DNA from: Melioribacteraceae bacterium
GTDB lineage: Bacteria > Bacteroidota > Ignavibacteria > Ignavibacteriales > Melioribacteraceae
DNA length: 64,000 bases
Direction: 5' to 3'
Assembly (NCBI GenBank): GCA_016927595.1
Contig: JAFGMI010000049.1
Coordinates: 1-64,000, forward strand
Below, piece by piece: positions 49,164 through 56,532 of the stretch (position 1 is its first letter; each line of letters starts with the position of its first letter). A model generated the notes under the pieces. It did not search any database, was not told the origin of the DNA, and was given only the letters and a program-made list of their open reading frames with translations. A program made the translations under genes and the position numbers.

Positions 49164-49988
49164 TTATACTCCGCTGAACACGCTGAATCCGCCGTCAATA
49201 GGTATAATTGCACCTGTAACAAATCTTGAAGCATCGCTTGCCAGCCATAAAACCGGACCAACCATCTCCTCTGGCTCACCGAAACGCCTGAAGGGAGTAA
49301 TACTGATTATTGTTTTGCCCCTTTCAGTTAATGATCCGTCTTCGTTTGTAAGCAGTGCTCTGTTCTGATCGGTAAGCAGGAAACCGGGTGCAATTGCGTT
49401 TACTCTGACGCCGCTGCCGAATTTTGTCGCCATTTCCACAGCCATCCACTTGGTAAAATTATCCACCGCGGCTTTAGCAGCAGAATAACCTACCACGCGG
49501 GTTATCGCTCTGTAAGATGCCATAGATGAGATATTTATAATTGACCCCTTTTGCTGTTCAGCCATTACTTTGCCAAATGTTAAAGTAGGTAGTACTGTCC
49601 CGTTGAAGTTAAGATCTGTTACTTTTTTAAATGCATCAATTTTCAGATCGAAAATATTCTGGTCGACACCGATTGTAGCTCCTGTCATATTTCCTCCGGC
49701 GGCATTTACCAGAATGTCAATTTTATTAAATTTACTGAGTATTTCAGATTTAACATCCTCTAAATTATTTTGATCGAGAACGTTACAGGTTATTCCAGAA
49801 ACATTATCCTTAAAATCAACCAGCTTTTTAATACTTCTATCCAGATTTTCTTTATTGATATCGAGTAAAATTACTTTTGCACCGGCATATAAAAATCCCT
49901 TAGCCATTTCACCAGCCAGAATACCGCCACCGCCGGTAAGCACTGCAACTCTGTTTTTTATATCGAACAGTGAACTTAAATATTCCAT
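49164..49988 (-). CDS. uxuB: SDR-type D-mannonate oxidoreductase (fructuronate reductase)
   Basis: Reduces fructuronate to mannonate with NAD(P)H, just before mannonate dehydratase. It is a 274-residue short-chain dehydrogenase, like the Bacillus UxuB/YjmF type and unlike the long-chain E. coli UxuB. The nucleotide loop is T-G-G-G-G-I-L-A-G. N-A-A-G-G-N-M and the catalytic Ser in I-N-I-S-S-M-A-S are present, with Y-S-A-A-K. The C-terminus has G-G-F-S-V-F. AGGTGA is just before ATG 49988. It is the first gene of the operon, with an operator-like palindrome 73-90 bases upstream. The SDR fold is certain; the substrate is from context. Confidence 0.85.
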   Translation of the reverse strand: MEYLSSLFDIKNRVAVLTGGGGILAGEMAKGFLYAGAKVILLDINKENLDRSIKKLVDFKDNVSGITCNVLDQNNLEDVKSEILSKFNKIDILVNAAGGNMTGATIGVDQNIFDLKIDAFKKVTDLNFNGTVLPTLTFGKVMAEQQKGSIINISSMASYRAITRVVGYSAAKAAVDNFTKWMAVEMATKFGSGVRVNAIAPGFLLTDQNRALLTNEDGSLTERGKTIISITPFRRFGEPEEMVGPVLWLASDASRFVTGAIIPIDGGFSVFSGV

Positions 49989-50060
49989 TTTTCACCTGTC
50001 AAATGTATTTATTAATTGTATAATGAAAATTAGATTTGTCTAATCTGCAAGTTCAATTTT

Positions 50061-50078
50061 TATTGAAACGATTCAATA
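50061..50078. promoter_or_regulatory. LacI-family-type operator upstream of the Uxu/TRAP operon
   Basis: TATTGAAACGATTCAATA is an 18-base palindrome centred on CG with a single mismatched pair. This is the classic form bound by LacI-family regulators (compare KdgR/CcpA sites). It lies 73-90 bases before the uxuB start, suitable for repression of the minus-strand operon, and about 200 bases before the plus-strand gene at 50271. No LacI-family gene is in the window. Confidence 0.55.
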
Positions 50079-50270
50079 ATATGAATATATGATTAAAATG
50101 TCAATTTTATTTATAAGCATACCGGGAGTATTAAAAATCAATAAGTATTTATTCAATCTTATTAACCGGTACGATAAAACTATTTTGTAATCTATCTGAC
50201 ATGATTTGTATAAAAAGCCTACTTTATAACTGAGGAATATTTTTATATCTTTCTATAAAAAAAAATCAAA

Positions 50271-51053
50271 ATGAAACTATCCGCATTTATACAGGTCCTT
50301 TTATTCTTTGTTCTTTTTTCATTCTCATTCGCTCAGCAAAAGAACGTATTAATCTATAGAGGTTATGCTCAGGAATCGAACGGAGAACCTTCAGATGGTC
50401 AGTATGACATCAGAGTGATGCTAATTAATCCTATCAATTATAACGATGTATACTGGAGCAGAATTTTTCTAAATGTTGTAGTGGAGGACGGATACTATAA
50501 TCTGAATCTTGAAGAAGGGATGAATCCTGCATCTGAAATAATGAAACAGTACGACAAATTTTTACTAAAGATTATTATTCTGGATAATAATTTTACGATT
50601 GAACAGTATCTTTCGCAGAAGACAATAGATCAAATTTTTGAAAGTAAAGAGATAATCGCTGAAAATTCACCCGAATTTGAACTGGATGAAGAAGCCCAAA
50701 TACAGGCGTCATTGATTCCGCCCAAATTCTACAGCCCTTTTATAAGATTTGATAGTGCAACTCACGGAAAAATAGTAATTGAGATAATTAATTACGGAAA
50801 CACGCCGGCAGAAAACCGTTTGATTTTATACGGTATTAAGAATAGTGTTTATCTGAAAAGTTTCAGCATAGAATCAAAGAATATTTGGGTAGATACATTA
50901 TATTCAGAAGATTTCGGAGATGAATTTATCGGCTGGTTTGAGTTGTTGTCGTTTAGCAACTCACTTCTGCCGGGCGGATATACATTACTTGATTCGGATA
51001 GTCTTAAAACGAAATCGCCGGTTATGTGGATGAAACTTGGCGAGAAGAAATGA
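50271..51053 (+). CDS. Secreted protein of unknown function
   Basis: A 260-residue protein with a clear signal peptide (1-22, cut near S-F-A-Q-Q). The first half reads as a beta-rich domain with G-Y-A-Q-E-S-N-G-E-P-S-D-G-Q-Y-D-I-R-V, the form of a small Ig-like or transthyretin-like surface domain. The second half (from about 145) has another beta-rich domain without recognised motifs. Upstream, TATCTTTC at 50246-50253 resembles a Bacteroidota -7 box. It stands alone between the Uxu operon and the small RNA region. No function can be assigned. Confidence 0.6.
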   Translation: MKLSAFIQVLLFFVLFSFSFAQQKNVLIYRGYAQESNGEPSDGQYDIRVMLINPINYNDVYWSRIFLNVVVEDGYYNLNLEEGMNPASEIMKQYDKFLLKIIILDNNFTIEQYLSQKTIDQIFESKEIIAENSPEFELDEEAQIQASLIPPKFYSPFIRFDSATHGKIVIEIINYGNTPAENRLILYGIKNSVYLKSFSIESKNIWVDTLYSEDFGDEFIGWFELLSFSNSLLPGGYTLLDSDSLKTKSPVMWMKLGEKK

Positions 51054-51340
51054 GGTAAGTCTCAGTTGACTATTACAGCCCACGGATACATGGTAAAATT
51101 TATTAGACCAGCAATATGATAGTTCTTAATTATTCTTCAGACCGGGTTTTAAAGTATATTATCCGATTTTTTTTGATTGTAATATTCAATAGTGTTAGCA
51201 ATTTTTATAAAAGAAACCAGTATTTTAGTCAGGCACCAGACGCCAGCTTTTTTAGTTAAATTAAATCTAACAATTAGTAAATATTCATTTAATTTGTGAT
51301 CTTTATCATTAATTCTAATCTAATAAGCTTGTATATTTCT

Positions 51341-51419
51341 GCCTGGTAGCTCAGTGGCGAGGCTGGGAAGACACTGAGTTGAATTTTGGGGAAGGAGACT
51401 AATACTCCTTCCCTTTTTT
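51341..51419 (+). ncRNA. Probable structured small RNA or leader ending in a strong terminator
   Basis: A stretch in the 481-base gap between the gene at 50271 and the ROK kinase; I saw nothing else in its first 280 bases. AGCTCAGTG (51348-51356) pairs with CACTGAGTT (51372-51380), 9 pairs with one G-U. The loop contains AGGC (51360-51363), which can pair back to GCCT at 51341-51344, giving an H-type pseudoknot. The strong terminator follows. TATATTTC at 51332-51339 could be a Bacteroidota -7 box. The 5' part looks like a tRNA D-arm (G-G-T-A-G-C-T-C-A-G-T-G-G), and G-A-G-T-T-G-A-A-T-T looks like a worn T-arm, but the length (about 56 bases) and lack of a proper anticodon arm exclude a working tRNA. 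No known RNA family was recognised. Confidence 0.4.
51389..51419 (+). terminator. Rho-independent terminator
   Basis: Perfect 9-base arms GGGAAGGAG (51389-51397) and CTCCTTCCC (51405-51413), loop ACTAATA, followed at once by six T (51414-51419). This is the clearest intrinsic terminator in the window, 115 bases before the ROK gene start. No coding frame ends near it, which implies that it closes an RNA gene or acts as an attenuator. Confidence 0.8.
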
Positions 51420-51486
51420 AATTTATCCGTCAGGTATTAAACCTTTATTTTCACGCCGTACATTCCCTACTTAATTAATTATTTTA

Positions 51487-51494
51487 TACTTTTG
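51487..51494 (+). promoter_or_regulatory. Candidate -7 box for the ROK kinase gene
   Basis: TACTTTTG fits the Bacteroidota -7 consensus TAnnTTTG and lies 41 bases before ATG 51535. The -33 TTTG element is not clear, so confidence is low. Confidence 0.3.
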
Positions 51495-51534
51495 TACCTG
51501 AAATTAAAATCGAATTCAATTAACGGAAGTTTTT

Positions 51535-52509
51535 ATGAAAACTGAACAGCTGACACTAGGCATTGATATCGGAGGAACAAATACTGCTCTTGCATTTGTT
51601 GATAGGGAGGGAGGCATCATAGCGAAAGATATTATCCCGACAAACGCAATGGATCCGGCTGCCGATTTGTTCAAGCGGCTCTTTAATAAAGCCGGTAAAA
51701 TATTCGAAGGCTTGGTTAAGAAAAATTATGAATTAGCAGGTATTGGAATCGGTGCACCTAATGCTAATTATTACAAAGGTACAATAGAAAACCCTCCTAA
51801 TCTTAATTGGGGAATGGTAAATGTAAAAGAAATTGTAAAACAATATTACGATTTACCTGTAGCCGTTACTAATGATGCAAATGCAGCGGCTCTCGGCGAG
51901 ATGCGTTTTGGTGTCGCAAAAGGGATGAAAAATTTTATTCAGATTACACTCGGGACGGGACTTGGAAGCGGAATTGTAGTTAATGGTGAACTGTTATACG
52001 GTTCAGATGGCTTCGCAGGAGAAATGGGACATATTACGATTGTAAGAGACGGCAGAAAATGTGCGTGCGGAAAAAGGGGATGTCTGGAAACTTATGTTTC
52101 GGCTCCGGGAATTAAACGAACTGTCTTCGAACTGCTTGCAGAATCAACCGATAAAAGCAAGTTAAGGGAAGCTTCATTCGAGGGTCTTACCTCTAAAAAT
52201 ATATACGATGCAGCAATAACAGGAGATAAAATCGCACTGGCAGCCTTTAAATTGACAGGCAAATATCTTGGTCAGGCAATGGCGGATGCAGTTGCGTTTC
52301 TGAGTCCCGAAGCATTTGTTATATTCGGCGGTCTCGCGAAGGCGGGGGATTTGCTTTTACAACCGGCACAGAAACACCTGGAAGCTAATTTATTAAAAGT
52401 ATTCAGCGGGAAAATAAAAATTCTTGAATCAGGTTTGCCGGAAGGTGATGCGGCAGTTCTTGGTGCATCTGCATTGATCTGGCATGAGCTGTCAGTTAAT
52501 AAAGACTAG
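51535..52509 (+). CDS. ROK-family sugar kinase, probable glucokinase
   Basis: A cytosolic kinase that most likely phosphorylates glucose. The 324 residues match ROK kinases without a DNA-binding domain. The ATP loop is G-I-D-I-G-G-T-N-T-A. The catalytic region is T-N-D-A-N-A-A-A-L-G-E. The ROK signature with its zinc site follows: H166, then C176-A-C178-G-K-R-G-C183-L-E. G-T-G-L-G-S-G-I-V-V-N-G and F-A-G-E-M-G-H are typical of glucokinase. Fructokinase or N-acetylglucosamine kinase remain possible. Its 3' end overlaps the convergent downstream gene by 14 bases. Confidence 0.88.
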   Translation: MKTEQLTLGIDIGGTNTALAFVDREGGIIAKDIIPTNAMDPAADLFKRLFNKAGKIFEGLVKKNYELAGIGIGAPNANYYKGTIENPPNLNWGMVNVKEIVKQYYDLPVAVTNDANAAALGEMRFGVAKGMKNFIQITLGTGLGSGIVVNGELLYGSDGFAGEMGHITIVRDGRKCACGKRGCLETYVSAPGIKRTVFELLAESTDKSKLREASFEGLTSKNIYDAAITGDKIALAAFKLTGKYLGQAMADAVAFLSPEAFVIFGGLAKAGDLLLQPAQKHLEANLLKVFSGKIKILESGLPEGDAAVLGASALIWHELSVNKD

Positions 52510-53770
52510 CTTCTGCAGAAAGTATATGAGGCAGGAGATCATCGAGTTCAACAGGTCTTTTCTGGTCGTCCAGATTGACTACTATCAAAAATCCTTTTAG
52601 TCTGTTTGTTGAATAAAATGCATTAATCAATTTTACCTGATCGCTTTCAATACACTTTCCGGTTTGACCGTCCCAAATTTCTTTTGCGGTTAAACATCCC
52701 TTTGAAGGAGTCAAAGGATAAAAATTTTTATTACTGTAAAACATCAAATCATCCGTTGATCCATGCATTACTATCAAACGTCGTCCGTTCTTCCCGGCAT
52801 AATACGATTCATAAACCGGTAAGTATTCTTTCCATTTTACAGGAAGTAAATCGGAATAGTTATCAATCGTCCATGAACTCTGCGCTGCTTTATCATGAAA
52901 AAAAACAGCAGGACTCACCTCAAATGGAATCCTGGTAATAATATTTGGTGTCGGACCTATCGATTTTGTTTCGCTTACGTATAATCCCACTACCGAATAA
53001 ATACCTTCGGGAGTATTTCCCTGACTTATAATACCAGGCAGATTCGAAGTTGATAATGCAAGCTGCGGTATATAAAATATAGTGCTGTCCATGTTCCGGA
53101 CAAACCTTCCATCAGGCTTTTTAATAACAGTTATTCCCTGAAAATTTCTATCCTCCCTGTGGAAGGAATAAATAATTGTACTATTCTTCTGAAAGTCATG
53201 GCTTAGCAGATCACCAATTGGAGGAAGGTCGTGAGCATCCAAAAGTCTTTCTGAATATAAATTAAGAATAGGATTACCCTTAAAACCGGGGAAACGTGAT
53301 TCTAATATATTATATACGGTGCTGTCTGTCATTCCGTATTCATTACACATTAATAAATACTCTGCAGAGGCACAAAACACCTGCTCATCTTGTGTGGAAT
53401 CCAGCAATTGTCTTACTTTAGCTGAGTAACTGTAATCCTGAAATGTCAATAAAAGTTCGAGAATGGAATGTTGAAATCGGGGAGTGGAATTCATTAAATA
53501 ATTTGCAGCAGACTTGATGATTTTTTCAACCTTATCATCATAGTAATAAGTCAGTTCCATTTCTCTGAACAGACTTCTGAATTTTTTTTCATTTATTCTG
53601 TTGAATTCAAGATCAGAATATTCTGAAATTTTCTTCCCGAGATAGTTCCGGTAGTTATTGCGGGTGGAATCCAACACAAAATCGGATTTCAGTGCATCCT
53701 TACTGATAAAAACCTGACCGGGGTTATTGCTGTAAAAAACAAAAAATGTAAGAAGGACAATTAGTTTCAT
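52496..53770 (-). CDS. Exported protein with an L,D-transpeptidase-like catalytic motif
   Basis: A 424-residue protein whose true start is probably ATG 53770, at the head of a short signal peptide (M-K-L-I-V-L-L-T-F-F-V-F). The open frame reaches 53905 but would overlap the upstream gene. The first half is helical without recognised motifs. The second half ends in a segment with V-M-H336-G-S and, 23 residues on, T-P-S-K-G-C359-L. This H-G then S-x-G-C arrangement is the active-site pattern of YkuD-type L,D-transpeptidases, which cross-link or anchor proteins to peptidoglycan. The rest of the fold is not obvious, so this is a weak assignment. It could be a murein enzyme or a relative of unknown role. 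Confidence 0.5.
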   Translation of the reverse strand: MKLIVLLTFFVFYSNNPGQVFISKDALKSDFVLDSTRNNYRNYLGKKISEYSDLEFNRINEKKFRSLFREMELTYYYDDKVEKIIKSAANYLMNSTPRFQHSILELLLTFQDYSYSAKVRQLLDSTQDEQVFCASAEYLLMCNEYGMTDSTVYNILESRFPGFKGNPILNLYSERLLDAHDLPPIGDLLSHDFQKNSTIIYSFHREDRNFQGITVIKKPDGRFVRNMDSTIFYIPQLALSTSNLPGIISQGNTPEGIYSVVGLYVSETKSIGPTPNIITRIPFEVSPAVFFHDKAAQSSWTIDNYSDLLPVKWKEYLPVYESYYAGKNGRRLIVMHGSTDDLMFYSNKNFYPLTPSKGCLTAKEIWDGQTGKCIESDQVKLINAFYSTNRLKGFLIVVNLDDQKRPVELDDLLPHILSAEASLY

Positions 53771-53861
53771 TAAGGTAAATATAATTTGACCTAAATATAT
53801 GGAAAGAAATAGAAAAGGGCTGTAACTTAAATAGTACTTAATTAAGCACAGCCCCTTAAAT

Positions 53862-55046
53862 TCAGAATGCTGAAACGAAACCGATTCCAAAAATTGGTGC
53901 TTCATTTTTAATATCGTACTTGAATTCGCCTACTATCCGTATATTTCTTCTGAGCATATATCCTGCATGAAGTGCTAAGGTTTTATAGTCAAGGTCATTT
54001 ATATCCGAATCAACCCAGTTGAACAAACCAACACCGTACCACTTGCTGTTGTCGCCTTCCGGCATGTAAACCAGTTCTGCAAGTGCGCCTTTGGTTTCGA
54101 CTTCGGTTTCGGGGATAAAAGCATTTATGTAATTCCACTTATCGAGTCTTTGAACGTATTGCAGATTCAGTTCCACTTTATCCTCGAACGAGAATGTAAT
54201 ATCGGGACCGAACATTGTCATGGTATTGGTAAGTTGATTAAACGCATCTCTGTGCTGAACTTCTTTGCCAGTGTATCCAAAAGCCCCGACTCTTAAAAAT
54301 TCCCCGACATCCTGTGAAATTCTTCCAAAAAAATTCTTGTAATTGTCTGAATCGAAAAAATATTCTTCGTCGGCATCTGCAAGCCCATTCCCGTTTAAAA
54401 CCTCAACCATTATATCAGTACCAGTCTCGAATCCGTATGTAAGCATAATGCCTCTGTCGTATGCGAGGTTAAAATCTGATGCACCGACTTTGGTTTTATA
54501 CACCTGATAATCTTCCATAGTTAATCTTACTTCTCTTTTAAATAGCGGATCGGAAATTTGGAATTGCCCGATGTAGAGATCCAGCTCGCTTCCAAACAGA
54601 TTATTAAACATCAGGTACGCATCCTCAACACCAGCAACTTCACCCCGTTCGTCAAAATACATGTAAAAGTAATATGCCAGGTTATCTGCCAGTGAACCGC
54701 CCGAGAGAAGTTTCAGAAGATACGGAGCTTTGAAGTCACCTTTAGCCGGTTCGTTAGCTTTATATGTTACAAAGGCTTCCATTCTTACTGCCAGAGGAAA
54801 ATCCCGGATAAGCGATAAGGTTTCATCACCGGTATCGACGAAGTATCTTGTAGCCTGCTGATCCGACAGCACAAAGCCGTTTCCGGCAAATTCATCACCG
54901 TAGCTTTTTAATTTTGGGAAAGGTGCATGACAGGTCTGGCAACTCATCCTGTATTTTCTTGCGAAAGCGGGAATTGCATATGCGGATTCGTATAAAAAAA
55001 TCAGTACAAAAAACATTACAAATATTGAAGTAAAATTTTTTTTCAT
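53862..55046 (-). CDS. Outer-membrane beta-barrel protein with one N-terminal haem site (cytochrome-porin type)
   Basis: A 394-residue exported protein. After the signal peptide (1-24) comes A-R-K-Y-R-M-S-C-Q-T-C-H-A-P-F-P-K-L, a single C-x2-C-H haem c site with the P-K-L..G-D-E-F-A-G-N-G-F extension. About 330 residues of alternating amphipathic strands follow, ending in aromatic F-V-S-A-F, as in outer-membrane barrels. This layout recalls one-haem cytochrome-porin fusions such as Cyc2-like proteins that pass electrons across the outer membrane, but similarity to Cyc2 itself was not established. A perfect AGGAGG precedes ATG 55046. The adjacent upstream gene (8 bases away) is a five-haem cytochrome, so the two probably form one electron-transfer unit. 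Confidence 0.7.
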   Translation of the reverse strand: MKKNFTSIFVMFFVLIFLYESAYAIPAFARKYRMSCQTCHAPFPKLKSYGDEFAGNGFVLSDQQATRYFVDTGDETLSLIRDFPLAVRMEAFVTYKANEPAKGDFKAPYLLKLLSGGSLADNLAYYFYMYFDERGEVAGVEDAYLMFNNLFGSELDLYIGQFQISDPLFKREVRLTMEDYQVYKTKVGASDFNLAYDRGIMLTYGFETGTDIMVEVLNGNGLADADEEYFFDSDNYKNFFGRISQDVGEFLRVGAFGYTGKEVQHRDAFNQLTNTMTMFGPDITFSFEDKVELNLQYVQRLDKWNYINAFIPETEVETKGALAELVYMPEGDNSKWYGVGLFNWVDSDINDLDYKTLALHAGYMLRRNIRIVGEFKYDIKNEAPIFGIGFVSAF

Positions 55047-55054
55047 AAATCCTC

Positions 55055-56389
55055 CTAATCTATTATTTCAATTTCGGTAGTCTGTTCGTTTACAAGTATA
55101 ATTTCAGATTCCTCTTCCGGGACGTTCAGAAATTCAGCCACGGACGAAACAAGCTTCTGATAATTTAATCTGGCATTTATATTTAATCGTCCGATAGCTA
55201 TATTATCAGGAATGTTGAATGTAAAAGTTTCGATTTTAGTTTCCCGCGGTCCGATTCTGTAATCTGTTCCCAGCGATGCAGTGTACCACTGCTGAATTGT
55301 CATTCTGCCCTGTGGATCGAAGTAAGGCATTCTGAATATTCTGTTACCATAAGGAACCGCATCCCTTTGAACACCCTCAAAATTTTCTATTTCCTTTGGA
55401 ATACCCATATCTTGGTAAGCCAGCACATCTGAAGCAATTGTATATTCCTCTCCCTCGAACCCTTTTTTATCAACAGGCAGGTGATACACATTTCCTTCAG
55501 CATCTGTTGCTTCAACATGGAGCCATACAATCCTGTCTTCTACGGAGCCGGTTGGAAACTTGTGTCCGGTTTTCTGATTGAACAGCGTAACCGTAAACTT
55601 AACGGCATCACCCGGTTCTGCTTCTTTTATATCCGGGTATATTCTTAATTCAATAGTACCTTTCACTTTTCCCGGATCGTGCGCGCCGTTGAAAAGATGC
55701 GTTCTTGCATCTTTATAAACAGCTCCCATAGATGCCGTTCTGAATTCTGTTTTTGGCATATGGCAATCCTGGCATTGAACTCCTTCTTCAGAGTATGGTC
55801 CTTCTCGCCATTCAAGATGAGTTGATTTTACCCATACACCATAGGGGCTCATTTCATTATGGCATATACCGCAGAAGTCACCTGATTTATGTAAATCATT
55901 TACTTCAATTATGTGGGCCGGAGATTCCACGTCACCTTTGCGGGATGAAAATTTAGTTTTGCCGGGTTTAATAACATAGTTAAAATTGTAGGGAGTATCG
56001 CCTTCGAATCCTGTTATGGAATGGCATACATCGCACGAGACCGATTCATTCGCACGCGAGTTCATTTCAGGTCTTGGAGGAGGCACATCCCCAACAAGGA
56101 GAGCCATCGGTGTATGACATCCGTTGCAACTCTCTTTAACCTCGGCAACTTTTTCATCTTTTTCCGCGTGAGGCACCGCCAGGTCGAAATACTCTATTTC
56201 ATCCCAGTGATGAGTATATGCCTGCGACATCATAGCCTGCTGCCACTGCGCATAAAAATCTGTATGGCATGATGTACCACAATACTGCGGTGTGCTGAAG
56301 TCGTCGTATGTAAATTTGTGCTGTGCATTTACGCAGATTGAAAAGGTTACTGCGAAAAACGGTATCAGAATTGTGTTCATAATCTTCAT
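55055..56389 (-). CDS. Multihaem c-type cytochrome (cytochrome c554-like region plus sandwich domain)
   Basis: A 444-residue exported cytochrome. The haem sites in order are Y-C-G-T-S-C-H (C-x3-C-H, unusual), C-N-G-C-H, C-D-V-C-H, C-G-I-C-H and C-Q-D-C-H, all in the first 220 residues. Five haems are likely if the first site is used. The second half (about 235-440) is a beta-sandwich without haem sites. Spacing resembles cytochrome c554-family domains used in anaerobic respiration. ATG 56389 is preferred because the signal peptide starts there; the frame extends to 56434. It is transcribed with the downstream cytochrome-porin and diverges from the YwqK/TonB gene. Confidence 0.82.
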   Translation of the reverse strand: MKIMNTILIPFFAVTFSICVNAQHKFTYDDFSTPQYCGTSCHTDFYAQWQQAMMSQAYTHHWDEIEYFDLAVPHAEKDEKVAEVKESCNGCHTPMALLVGDVPPPRPEMNSRANESVSCDVCHSITGFEGDTPYNFNYVIKPGKTKFSSRKGDVESPAHIIEVNDLHKSGDFCGICHNEMSPYGVWVKSTHLEWREGPYSEEGVQCQDCHMPKTEFRTASMGAVYKDARTHLFNGAHDPGKVKGTIELRIYPDIKEAEPGDAVKFTVTLFNQKTGHKFPTGSVEDRIVWLHVEATDAEGNVYHLPVDKKGFEGEEYTIASDVLAYQDMGIPKEIENFEGVQRDAVPYGNRIFRMPYFDPQGRMTIQQWYTASLGTDYRIGPRETKIETFTFNIPDNIAIGRLNINARLNYQKLVSSVAEFLNVPEEESEIILVNEQTTEIEIID

Positions 56390-56492
56390 AATTGTCTCAC
56401 TTAGTAGTAATAATATTTCAACATAAACAATCAATAAAAGATAAGCAAGTCCATATTATCTGTATTTTATTATGTTTGTAAATCAATTTTAC

Positions 56493-56524
56493 TTTGTTGA
56501 AACAAAAAACGGTTTATATCTTTG
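56493..56524 (+). promoter_or_regulatory. Bacteroidota-type promoter for the YwqK/TonB-C gene
   Basis: TTTG (56493-56496), then 20 bases, then TATCTTTG (56517-56524), an exact fit to the -33/-7 consensus. The start codon is at 56533, so transcription would begin within a few bases of the ATG and the mRNA would be nearly leaderless. Confidence 0.65.
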
Positions 56525-56532
56525 TAAGAATC

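Noticed and set aside
51341-51396. A functional tRNA gene
   Set aside because: Only the D-arm-like part fits; there is no proper anticodon stem, the T-arm is degenerate and the total length is too short.
53771-53905. Upstream extension of the L,D-transpeptidase-like gene
   Set aside because: It would overlap the cytochrome-porin gene, and the signal peptide begins at the internal ATG 53770.
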